Assembly (NCBI GenBank): GCA_903895725.1
Contig: CAITUV010000043.1
Location: 261,298 to 325,297 of the forward strand
Source of the DNA: an uncultured Myxococcales bacterium
GTDB taxonomy: Bacteria; Myxococcota_A; UBA9042; CAIXZC01
Length of the DNA stretch: 64,000 nt
Reading direction: 5' to 3'
The first letter of the stretch is position 1. Each line of letters starts with the position of its first letter. Below, one piece after another: positions 9,225-17,972 of the stretch. The position numbers and the translations under genes were made by a program. The notes beneath the pieces were generated by a model. It did no database searches. It was not told where the DNA came from and saw only the letters and a list, made by a program, of their open reading frames with translations.

Positions 9225-10517
9225 CTACTTGGATAGGTAGTCGGTGGTGACCGGCATGGCCTTGCCCCCCTCCTCGATGATGCACTCGGAGTTGTAGCCT
9301 CGTGAACTTTCTCGGTAGCGGTTCTCGTTGCCGCCCTCCGTCTTCTTCTTTTCTTTCACGGCGGCGGTGCGCAGGTCGTCGACGAATTCCTGGACCTCCT
9401 CCGCCTCGACCTTGGACGAATCGACCGGACGGCCAGCCGAGCGTGCGGCGGCCTGGGCGGTGAGGGCCTCGTTGGCCATAGTGCTGACCAGGGTGCTCTC
9501 GAATTTCCCGTAGATGTCGTGGTTGATGAACCAGCGGGCCCCGCGGACCTGTCCATCGACTGCGTAGGCAAGGCCCACGACGTCCGAATGGTCCCTGAGG
9601 TCCGCGATGTGGTCTTCCACGTCTTCCACCAGGTCGTTGCGGGCTCGGCTGACTTGTTCGTCCGCCAGCGTGGCCAGGAGTGTCCCGGTGTTGGCGGATT
9701 TGGCATTGTCCCGGTTGACCTCGGCCACCTCGGACCAGACCTGGGACTGGTCCCCCTTGTACTGGCCTGCGGCGCGGACCTTCTGGTTGGCGAGCATGCC
9801 GACGGAGCCGAAGGAACCGCCGGTGTTGCGCCCCTGGCGGTTGGCATCCCAGCGTCCATGCTCGACGCAGAACGCATCGATGGGCACGGTCTTCCAGGGC
9901 GGGATAATGAAGTCCTGACCGATCTGGCGGTCCTGCTTGCCGCCGACGACGACCGTGCCGGCAAGGACCAGGATGGTGGAGCCGGAGCTATTGATGATCA
10001 CGAGGGTGTTCACCTGGGCACCGCCGCTGTAAACCACCTGCTGCTGCGGCGGGGGCTGGGGGGGACGATGATGATGATGGTGCCGGGGGTGCTCCTCGCC
10101 GTTGGGCCGACTGTTCCACCGGATCACCGTGCCGTAGCGATGCTCGACGGTGACGGTTCCGTCGTCGTCCTCCTCGTCTTCCTCTACATCGTTGGCGTTG
10201 CTGGTGTTGATGACGGCCACCGCTCCGGCGCCCATCTCCTTGACCTCGGCCTTGCCGGACCGGAGGGCCTCATCCAGGGTGATGATGTCCCCCAGGTGAG
10301 GCTGACTGTCCGCATAGATCGGGAAGATCACCAGGTTGTCGAGCCGAAAGGGGGCCCCAAGGGAATTCCCACTTCCCAGGCGGATGGAACCGGCACCACC
10401 CGAGGGCGGTGCCGCCGACGACGGGGCGATGCTGAAGACCGCGAGAGCAACCGCCGCCGTCAGGGTGACCGCAGGTCTTGCAACTGCCCGGAAGTAATTC
10501 GAAATCAGGCCTGTCAT
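9225..10517 (-). CDS. Secreted ARPP-1-domain-like protein
   Basis: N-terminal signal peptide; NLVIFPIYADSQ...ITLDEALRSGKAEVKEMGAGAVAVINTS...VLAGTVVVGGKQDRQIGQDFIIPPWKTVPIDAFCVEHGRW matches my memory of the ARPP-1 domain. Has an acidic and poly-His/Pro/Gln insert. Confidence 0.75.
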   Translation of the reverse strand: MTGLISNYFRAVARPAVTLTAAVALAVFSIAPSSAAPPSGGAGSIRLGSGNSLGAPFRLDNLVIFPIYADSQPHLGDIITLDEALRSGKAEVKEMGAGAVAVINTSNANDVEEDEEDDDGTVTVEHRYGTVIRWNSRPNGEEHPRHHHHHRPPQPPPQQQVVYSGGAQVNTLVIINSSGSTILVLAGTVVVGGKQDRQIGQDFIIPPWKTVPIDAFCVEHGRWDANRQGRNTGGSFGSVGMLANQKVRAAGQYKGDQSQVWSEVAEVNRDNAKSANTGTLLATLADEQVSRARNDLVEDVEDHIADLRDHSDVVGLAYAVDGQVRGARWFINHDIYGKFESTLVSTMANEALTAQAAARSAGRPVDSSKVEAEEVQEFVDDLRTAAVKEKKKTEGGNENRYRESSRGYNSECIIEEGGKAMPVTTDYLSK

Positions 10518-10769
10518 GATACCACCTCCCTCTGTTGCGCACCCGGTAGACCGGAAAGATGGGCGGCGTGCTACGAACGACGAACGGGGAAGTTCCGTCG
10601 GCCGCACACGATTGGGAAGAATCCCGGATTGGACTGGCTTTCAAGGCCCCACCGACAGGGGACGCAGCGGAAGACTTGACGACTCGACAGCGTGTTCCTA
10701 GCTTTCGCCTCGGCATAGTCTTCCATCATGCCGATGGAAGAAGTGGAAATTTGCAGCCGGGGGGGGAGG

Positions 10770-11993
10770 ATGAGCGAGGGAATTGCCCGGGCGGTAGCCC
10801 ATTTTGCGGGATTGATGCGAGAGCAGCTCGAGCGGGTCGAGCGGATGAAGAAGAGGCCCCGGGGGCCTGCCTTTGCGGAGGTGAGCCGCCTGGTGATCGG
10901 GGTCTGCCCCGGGGACGGCATCGGTCCCGTCATCACGCGGGAGACGGGTCGGGTGCTTGGCGTTCTGCTGTCCTCCGAGCTTGCATCGGGCCGAGTGGAG
11001 CTGCGCGTCATCGACGGCCTGACCCTCGAGAACCGCCTGGCGCATGGCAAGGCCATTCCAGATCCGGTGCTCGCAGCCCTGAAGGAGTGCCATGTAATCC
11101 TCAAGGCCCCGACGACCACGCCGGAGAAAGGGGGACCCTACCCGAACATCGAAAGTGCGAACGTGGCCATGCGCCGCGAGCTCGATCTGTTTGCCAACGT
11201 GCGTCCGGTGAAGGTTCCCCAGCTCGGGATTGACTGGGTGTTCTTCCGGGAGAACACCGAGGGAGCCTACATCCTGGGCAGCAAGGGACTCATGGTGAGC
11301 GATGAGCTGGGTGTGGATTTCACGGCGGTGACGCGGCCCGGTTGCGAGCGGATCATCCGGATGGCATTCGAGCACGCCCGGGCACATGGGGTAGACCGGG
11401 TGCTCGGGGTGACCAAGGCCAACGTGATCAAGACTACGGACGGCCTGTTCCTGGAGGTGGGGGCACATATCGCCAGAGAATTCCCCGGGATCGCCTGGGA
11501 GTCCTGGTACGCTGACATCGTGGCTGCCAAGCTGATCGACCCGAAGCGGCGCTCGACCTTCCGGGTCTTCGTGCTGCCCAATCTGTACGGGGACATCCTG
11601 TCCGACGAGGCCGCCGAAGTGCAGGGGGGAGTGGGCACGGCGGGGAGCGCGAACATCGGGACCGAGCATGCGATGTTCGAGGCGATCCACGGCTCTGCTC
11701 CCCGGATGGTCCAGGAAGGGCGGGGGGCCTATGCAGATCCGTCCAGCCTGATGAGGGCTGCGGTCATGATGCTTGGGCACGTCGGCATGTCGGAAGCGTC
11801 CGCCAGGCTGGAGAAGGCGCTCGACCTGTGCGGGCAGTTCGAGAGGAGGCTCGTGATTACCGGAAGGGCCGACGGCGCGACGGCGGAGGATTTTGCCGAC
11901 TACGTGATTGCCACGTTGGCGTCGGGGGATCTCGACGTGCGCTGGCAGGCGGCCGTGGACGCCGCAGCGGGAAGCCCGGGCAAGGGGGAATGA
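10770..11993 (+). CDS. Isocitrate/isopropylmalate dehydrogenase family (probable NAD-type isocitrate dehydrogenase)
   Basis: GDGIGPVITRE, ENTEGAY, LPNLYGDILSDEAAEVQGGVGTAGSANIG, FEAIHGSAP; adjacent to aconitase and citrate synthase; start chosen for the strong upstream G-rich RBS. Confidence 0.88.
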   Translation: MSEGIARAVAHFAGLMREQLERVERMKKRPRGPAFAEVSRLVIGVCPGDGIGPVITRETGRVLGVLLSSELASGRVELRVIDGLTLENRLAHGKAIPDPVLAALKECHVILKAPTTTPEKGGPYPNIESANVAMRRELDLFANVRPVKVPQLGIDWVFFRENTEGAYILGSKGLMVSDELGVDFTAVTRPGCERIIRMAFEHARAHGVDRVLGVTKANVIKTTDGLFLEVGAHIAREFPGIAWESWYADIVAAKLIDPKRRSTFRVFVLPNLYGDILSDEAAEVQGGVGTAGSANIGTEHAMFEAIHGSAPRMVQEGRGAYADPSSLMRAAVMMLGHVGMSEASARLEKALDLCGQFERRLVITGRADGATAEDFADYVIATLASGDLDVRWQAAVDAAAGSPGKGE

Positions 11994-11994
11994 C

Positions 11995-14724
11995 GTGGAG
12001 ACGAAGCGGCTGGATCCATTTGGCGTAGTGCGCGACCTGGACCACTCCACGGGGAAGCTGCGGTACTACAGTCTGACTGCCCTGGACGAAAGCGGGGTGG
12101 GGACCATGGTCACTGCTCCCTACTGCTGGAAAGTGGTGGTCGAGTCCCTTCTTCGCAGTCTCGACGGGCTGGAGGTGACGGAGCAGGATGTGGTCCGAGC
12201 TGCTCTCTGGACTCAGGGCTCGGCGGAGGTGGACGTACCGTTCATGCCGGCTCGGGTGCTGCTGCAGGACTTCACGGGAGTTCCGGTCCTGGCGGACCTG
12301 GCGGCGTTGCGGTCCGCCGTGGCGAGGCACGGGGGCGATGCGGGCCGAGTTGAGCCGGTGCTGCCGGCCGAGCTCGTGGTCGACCATTCCGTCCAGGTGG
12401 ACGAGTCGGGCAATCCAGGGGCCCTGGCCGCAAACATGCGACTGGAGATGGAGCGCAACCGGGAGCGCTACCGCTTCCTGAAGTGGGGACAGCAGGCATT
12501 CAAGACGTTCAGCGTCGTTCCGCCCGGCGTGGGCATCGTGCACCAGGTGAACCTGGAGCGTCTTGCACGAGGTGTATTTGTCGGTGCGGACGGCGTGGTC
12601 TATCCGGACAGCGTAGTGGGCACGGATTCGCACACGACCACCATCAACGGGCTGGGAATCATCGGGTGGGGAGTGGGCGGAATCGAGGCCGAGGCGGCGA
12701 TGCTCGGGATGCCGGTGTGCATGCCGTTCCCGCAGTTCCTCGGTGTTCGACTGGTGGGGCGCCTGGGGACTGGGGTGACCGCGACCGACCTGGCGTTGCT
12801 GGTGACGGAGCGGCTGCGTGCACGAGGCGTCGTGGGCCGGTTTGTGGAGTTCTTCGGCCCGGCGCTGGATCGCTTGACGCTGCAGGACCGGGCGACGGTG
12901 GCGAACATGGCGCCGGAGTACGGAGCCACCATGGGATTCTTCCCCTGGGATGCCGCGGCGATGGCGTTTCTCCGGGGAACCGGCCGTGAGGCGTGGCAGG
13001 TGGACCTGCTGGAGCGGTACGCGAGGGCGCAGGGGATGTTCCGCACGACGGGCGGCGCCGACCCCGAGTATCCGGAGGTGCTGGAAATCGATCTTGGCGA
13101 CCTGGAGCCGAGCCTTGCAGGGCCGAGGAGACCGCAGGATCGGGTGTCGCTCGCTGGCGTTTCCGAAGGGTTTTCCAAAGCGTTGACGCGGCCGGTCAGG
13201 GAGAACGGGTTTGGCGTAGCGGAAGATGCGGTCGGCACCTCGGTCGGGGTCGTGACGCAGGGGCGTGAGACCACGCTGCATCATGGGTCCGTGGTGCTGG
13301 CCGCAATCACGAGCTGTACGAACACGGCAAATCCGGGTCTGATGCTGGCTGCGGGGCTGTTGGCTCGCAACGCCGTGGAGCGCGGGCTGACGGTTCCGGC
13401 GCATGTCAAGACGAGCCTGGCACCGGGGTCGCGAGTGGTGACCGACTACCTGCAGCGGGCGGGGCTACTGGGCAGTCTCGAGAAGCTGGGATTCCACGTG
13501 GTGGGGTATGGCTGCACGACGTGCATCGGCAACTCGGGGCCGCTCGACGGTGCCGTAGCGGACCCGATTCGGACACGGGGGCTGGTCGTTGCCGCAGTGC
13601 TGTCGGGGAACCGGAATTTCGAGGGGCGGGTGCATCCGCTGACCCGTGCCAACTACCTGGCATCGCCGCCGCTCGTGGTGGCGTACGCGCTTGCGGGCCG
13701 GGTGGACGTGAACCTGGCGGAGGAGGCGGTCGGCGTCGGTTCGGACGGCAAGGCCGTGTATCTCCAGGAGCTCTGGCCGGACCCCGAGGAACTGGGCCGG
13801 CTGGTCGCTTCCGCAGGGGGTGCCGCGACCTACAGGGATGTGTACGAGGCGTCGGCCGCGGGCAGTGTCGAATGGGGGCGCATCGAGTGCGAGCCGGGGC
13901 TTCTGTACCGATGGGATGAGCACTCCACTTACATCCAGGAGCCGCCGTTCCTGGCTGGTGTGGGGCGGGAGATCCCGGCTCCGGTTCCGCTGCGACGGGC
14001 CAGGATCCTGGCATGGCTGGGAGATTCCGTGACGACGGATCACATCTCCCCCGCGGGGACCATCGGGGCGTCGAGCCCGGCCGGCCGCTATCTGGTCGGC
14101 CTGGGGATCGTGCCCTCGGAGTTCAACTCGTACGGGGCTCGGCGGGGCAACGACCGGGTGATGCTTCGCGGGACGTTTGCCAACCCGAGGCTCCGCAATC
14201 GCCTCGTTCCCTCGAAGGATGGCGGCGTGACCGTGCACTTCCCGTCGGGGGAAGTGATGTCCATCTACGATGCTGCAATGAGGTATTCGGACGAGGGGAC
14301 GCCGCTGGTGATTGTGGCCGGCCGCGAGTACGGGACGGGAAGCTCCAGGGACTGGGCCGCCAAGGGGACGGCGCTGCTCGGCGTCCGGGCTGTCCTGGCC
14401 GAGAGCTTCGAGCGAATCCATCGGTCCAACCTGATCGGGATGGGCGTGCTGCCGTTGCAGTTCAAGACGGGCGAGTCGGCGGCTGCCTGGGACCTGCAGG
14501 GGACCGAGAAGATCACGGTGGAGCTGAGCGAGGATCTTCGTCCGGGCCAGGAGGCGGACGTCGTGGTGGAGTCGGGGGATGGGACCGGGGGGAGACGAGT
14601 GTACCGGGCGGTCGTGCGTCTCGATACCGAGGCTGAAATTGGCTACTTCCGGCACGGGGGGATTCTCCCTGCCGTGCTCCGCCGGATTCTCACTTCCGAT
14701 GAAAACGTCCAGGGAGGCAGGTGA
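11995..14724 (+). CDS. acnA: Aconitate hydratase
   Basis: GVVYPDSVVGTDSHTTTINGLG, AAITSCTNTANP, KTSLAPGSRVVTDYL, GYGCTTCIGNSG, GREYGTGSSRDWAAKG. Confidence 0.96.
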   Translation: METKRLDPFGVVRDLDHSTGKLRYYSLTALDESGVGTMVTAPYCWKVVVESLLRSLDGLEVTEQDVVRAALWTQGSAEVDVPFMPARVLLQDFTGVPVLADLAALRSAVARHGGDAGRVEPVLPAELVVDHSVQVDESGNPGALAANMRLEMERNRERYRFLKWGQQAFKTFSVVPPGVGIVHQVNLERLARGVFVGADGVVYPDSVVGTDSHTTTINGLGIIGWGVGGIEAEAAMLGMPVCMPFPQFLGVRLVGRLGTGVTATDLALLVTERLRARGVVGRFVEFFGPALDRLTLQDRATVANMAPEYGATMGFFPWDAAAMAFLRGTGREAWQVDLLERYARAQGMFRTTGGADPEYPEVLEIDLGDLEPSLAGPRRPQDRVSLAGVSEGFSKALTRPVRENGFGVAEDAVGTSVGVVTQGRETTLHHGSVVLAAITSCTNTANPGLMLAAGLLARNAVERGLTVPAHVKTSLAPGSRVVTDYLQRAGLLGSLEKLGFHVVGYGCTTCIGNSGPLDGAVADPIRTRGLVVAAVLSGNRNFEGRVHPLTRANYLASPPLVVAYALAGRVDVNLAEEAVGVGSDGKAVYLQELWPDPEELGRLVASAGGAATYRDVYEASAAGSVEWGRIECEPGLLYRWDEHSTYIQEPPFLAGVGREIPAPVPLRRARILAWLGDSVTTDHISPAGTIGASSPAGRYLVGLGIVPSEFNSYGARRGNDRVMLRGTFANPRLRNRLVPSKDGGVTVHFPSGEVMSIYDAAMRYSDEGTPLVIVAGREYGTGSSRDWAAKGTALLGVRAVLAESFERIHRSNLIGMGVLPLQFKTGESAAAWDLQGTEKITVELSEDLRPGQEADVVVESGDGTGGRRVYRAVVRLDTEAEIGYFRHGGILPAVLRRILTSDENVQGGR

Positions 14725-16025
14725 TGAGCAAGGACACGCTGACAATCACAGACAACCGCACCGGCAGGACTTACGAGGTTCCCATCGAGTCGGGGACGGT
14801 CAGGGCCATGGACCTGCGCTCCATCAAAGTCTCGGACGAGGACTTCGGTCTGATGTCGTACGACCCGGGCTACATGAACACGGCGTCGTGCAAGAGCACG
14901 ATCACGTTCACGGATGGCGACAAGGGGATTCTCCGCTACCGGGGCTACCCGATCGAGCAGCTTGCGCAGCACAGCTCCTTCCTGGAAGTGGCGTACCTTC
15001 TCTACTTCGGCACTCTGCCGGAGCCGGATGAGTTCGTGAGATGGGATCATGGAATCCGCTACCACACGATGATTCACGAGGGGATCAAGCAGTTCCTCAA
15101 CGGATTCCGGTATGACGCCCATCCCATGGGCATCCTGGTGTCGACCGTGGCGGCTCTTGCGACCTTCTATCCGGAGTCCAAGAAGGTCTTCGATGCCGAC
15201 GTGCGCCGGATCCAGTTCTACCGGCTGGTGGCCAAGATGCCGACGCTGGCCGCCTTCGCGTACCGGCATCGGATGGGCATGCCGTACGTGTATCCGGACA
15301 ACAGTCTGGGGTATGCAGAGAACTTCCTGAACATGACGTTCCACGGATCGGAGCCTTCGTCCACGCGGCCGCCGGATTTCGAGCACAGCCCGGTGCTTGC
15401 ACGGGCGCTCGACACACTGTTCCTGTTGCATGCGGACCACGAGCAGAACTGCTCGACGAGCTCGATCCGGATGGTGGGAAGTGCGCAGACCGACCCCTAC
15501 ACAGCGGTCTCGGCCGCGGCCGCTGCGTTGTATGGTCCGCTGCACGGAGGGGCCAACGAGGCGGTGCTGCGTATGCTCAAGGAGATCGGCAGCACGGCCG
15601 GCGTTCCGGAGTACGTCAAGCAGGTGAAGGCAGGAGAGCGCAAGCTGTTCGGGTTCGGGCACCGGGTCTACAAGAGCTACGATCCCCGGGCCCGGGTCAT
15701 CAAGACGTGTGCGGACAAGGTGTTCGAAGTGATGGGGCGCAACCCGCTCATCGACGTCGCCATCGAGCTCGAGCGCATTGCGCTGGAGGACGAGTACTTC
15801 ATCAAGCGGAAGCTGTACCCCAACGTGGACTTCTACTCAGGGCTCATCTACGAGGCCATCGGCTTCCCGACCGAGATGTTCCCCGTGCTGTTCGCCATCC
15901 CCCGGACGCCGGGGTGGTACTCGCAGTGGCAGGAGCACCTGACCGACCCGGACCAGAAGCTGGCCAGGCCGCGTCAGATTTACCTGGGCGAGACCGTCCG
16001 GGACGTTCCGAGGCGGGATGGCTAG
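14724..16025 (+). CDS. gltA: Citrate synthase
   Basis: ILRYRGYPIEQLA, LLHADHEQNCSTSSIRMVGS, GPLHGGANEAVL, GFGHRVYKSYDPRA. Confidence 0.96.
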   Translation: MSKDTLTITDNRTGRTYEVPIESGTVRAMDLRSIKVSDEDFGLMSYDPGYMNTASCKSTITFTDGDKGILRYRGYPIEQLAQHSSFLEVAYLLYFGTLPEPDEFVRWDHGIRYHTMIHEGIKQFLNGFRYDAHPMGILVSTVAALATFYPESKKVFDADVRRIQFYRLVAKMPTLAAFAYRHRMGMPYVYPDNSLGYAENFLNMTFHGSEPSSTRPPDFEHSPVLARALDTLFLLHADHEQNCSTSSIRMVGSAQTDPYTAVSAAAAALYGPLHGGANEAVLRMLKEIGSTAGVPEYVKQVKAGERKLFGFGHRVYKSYDPRARVIKTCADKVFEVMGRNPLIDVAIELERIALEDEYFIKRKLYPNVDFYSGLIYEAIGFPTEMFPVLFAIPRTPGWYSQWQEHLTDPDQKLARPRQIYLGETVRDVPRRDG

Positions 16026-16141
16026 CCTCGCTTCGAGGCGCTCGGCCCTCCAGCGGCGAGTCGGCGTGCTCCTGTGACGGGGGCTGCTGACGGGGGGGCG
16101 ACCCGGGGGGCCTTCCGCTCCCGGCGAGCCAGGGGCAGGTT

Positions 16142-17908
16142 CTACTCCCAGAAGACCAGCCAGGACGACATGTTGATGTTGGCACCAAATCCATTGGGCT
16201 GGGGGGCGGGCTTGGGCTCGTAGTTCTTGCCGAAGAAGAGTGCCTCGTAGTCGATCACGTTTTCGCCGGACACGAGCTCCTTGGAGATGTCGGCCACGAA
16301 CGGTGCCACGTCCCAGCCCGGGCACCAGCCTCCCCTGCCGAAGGGCCAGGTGCCGAACTGGTTCGGAACGACGCCTTCGGGAACCCGCGCCGCACAACCG
16401 GTGGAGGTGCCGGCCTCGGGATGGCTCTTGACGAATTCCTTGCCGCCATTGACCGTGAAGTGGTGCGTGTGATTGCAGAACTCGGCGCAGTTGGCGAGGT
16501 CGTTGCCGAATCCGTGTCCCGTGATGAAGGCGAAGATCTGGGCCTTCTTCGTGCCTTCCGGCGGGTTGAACGCGATGGGGGTCTTGCCGGTGTTGTAGTC
16601 CTGGTTGAACGGACCGCCGCCCCAGAGCTTCAAGGCCGTAGTGGGGTGAAGGCCAGAGCCGAGATTGCGGAGTCTCAGGCTCATGTGGATCACGTAGGAC
16701 TGGCCGCTGGCATCATAGCGGAAGCGCATCTTGCCGCCTTCCTTGAGGAAGACCAGGGCCGGGCTGATGTCGGTCACCCAGCGTCCCTGGCGCTTGTACG
16801 CGGTGATCCAGCGGGCCAGCTCGATCTCACAGAGGTCCGGGTTGGCCTTGTCGCACAGGAACAGGTAGGAGAGGTAGTCCCAGTCACCGCAGTTTCCGTC
16901 GACCTGGTCGGTGCACCCCATGGAGAGGTCGACTTCCATGGTATCGAACTGGAGCATCTCCTCCTTGGAGGGCATTTCGACCTCGGCAAATCCATTGCCG
17001 GAGAAAGTCTCGCCGTCGAAGATCTGGACGACGGTGACATCCTGCTCGGCTTCGAGCGCAGCGTCCCGGTCCCATTCGAAGTTGAACCGTTCGACCTCAT
17101 AGGCCAGGTGTCGCATTTTCCCCTTGCTGTCGCCGGTGATGTCGGCAAGCAGCCCGGTTTCCCGCATGCGCTGGCGGCGGTCGATGCAGAAGGAGAAGTA
17201 GCCCTTGGCGTTGACCACGTCAGAGACCCAGTTGTTGAGCTTGGGAGCGGCAGTGACCACGAAATGGATGCGCTCCTTCCACTTGAGCGTGAGTCCCTCG
17301 GGGAGCTTGGCCATGGCCTCTTCGAAGCGTGCCTCGAGCTTCTCGACGTCCTGCTGCGCAGTGGCTCCGTAGGACAGGAAGAAGTAGTGGACATTGAGCG
17401 GGGACTTCTTGAGCAAGTCCTCGACCGGAGAATTCCAGAGCTCCTCGGAGTAGTCGTACCCCGGGGCATAGAAGAGGAAGACGTAGCTGAAATCACCGCC
17501 TGCCCACTCCTTCTCGAAATCCCACTTGCCATGGGTCGTGGGGAGGACGAACGGTCCTGCAAAATCGAACGGATTGGTGCCGTACGGTCCCTTGTTGAAG
17601 GGGATGCCCTGGGGGACGACGTCCTCCGGCTTGGCCTCGGCGACATCCGGCACGAGGACTTCCTGAGTGTCCGATGCAAGGTCGATCGTGGCATCCGTCG
17701 AATCGGGAGCGGAGGTGTCGGGGGCGTCGGGAGAGGGTAGGTCCACCGCATCGACGGCCGCCGCGTCGGGAGCCGGAATGTCCGTGGGGACAGAGTCCGT
17801 CAGGACGTCGGCAGCGCTGACCGTATCCGTTTTGGAGGATTTCCCTCCGCATCCGAGGCAGATGGAAAGGGCCGAGAGAAGCAGCACGGCGGGCAACTGG
17901 AATCGCAT
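16142..17908 (-). CDS. Peptide-N-glycosidase F-like lipoprotein
   Basis: ATG 17908 MRFQLPAVLLLSALSICLGCGG lipobox and long Asp-rich linker; NCGDWDYLSYLFLCD, ELARWITAYKRQGRWVTDISPALVFLKEGGKMRFRY, CNHTHHFTVNGG, VVPNQFGTWPFGRGGWCPGWDV as recalled for PNGase F N/C domains. The track ORF to 18550 is over-extended. Confidence 0.85.
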   Translation of the reverse strand: MRFQLPAVLLLSALSICLGCGGKSSKTDTVSAADVLTDSVPTDIPAPDAAAVDAVDLPSPDAPDTSAPDSTDATIDLASDTQEVLVPDVAEAKPEDVVPQGIPFNKGPYGTNPFDFAGPFVLPTTHGKWDFEKEWAGGDFSYVFLFYAPGYDYSEELWNSPVEDLLKKSPLNVHYFFLSYGATAQQDVEKLEARFEEAMAKLPEGLTLKWKERIHFVVTAAPKLNNWVSDVVNAKGYFSFCIDRRQRMRETGLLADITGDSKGKMRHLAYEVERFNFEWDRDAALEAEQDVTVVQIFDGETFSGNGFAEVEMPSKEEMLQFDTMEVDLSMGCTDQVDGNCGDWDYLSYLFLCDKANPDLCEIELARWITAYKRQGRWVTDISPALVFLKEGGKMRFRYDASGQSYVIHMSLRLRNLGSGLHPTTALKLWGGGPFNQDYNTGKTPIAFNPPEGTKKAQIFAFITGHGFGNDLANCAEFCNHTHHFTVNGGKEFVKSHPEAGTSTGCAARVPEGVVPNQFGTWPFGRGGWCPGWDVAPFVADISKELVSGENVIDYEALFFGKNYEPKPAPQPNGFGANINMSSWLVFWE

Positions 17909-17921
17909 GGACACACCTCCC

Positions 17922-17932
17922 GTGTTGAACAC
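17922..17932. promoter_or_regulatory. Candidate operator palindrome GTGTTGAACAC in the divergent spacer
   Basis: GTGTT-G-AACAC perfect 5-bp arms between two divergent start codons. Confidence 0.3.
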
Positions 17933-17972
17933 AACCGGGGAGGATTGTACCATGGCCGAGGGAGGAAGCGAG

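Noticed and set aside
10698-13404. Long minus ORFs opposite the TCA genes
   Set aside because: Antisense shadows in high-GC DNA; plus-strand genes have full family motifs
16026-16141. Rho-independent terminator after gltA
   Set aside because: GC-rich segment but no stem followed by a T-tract
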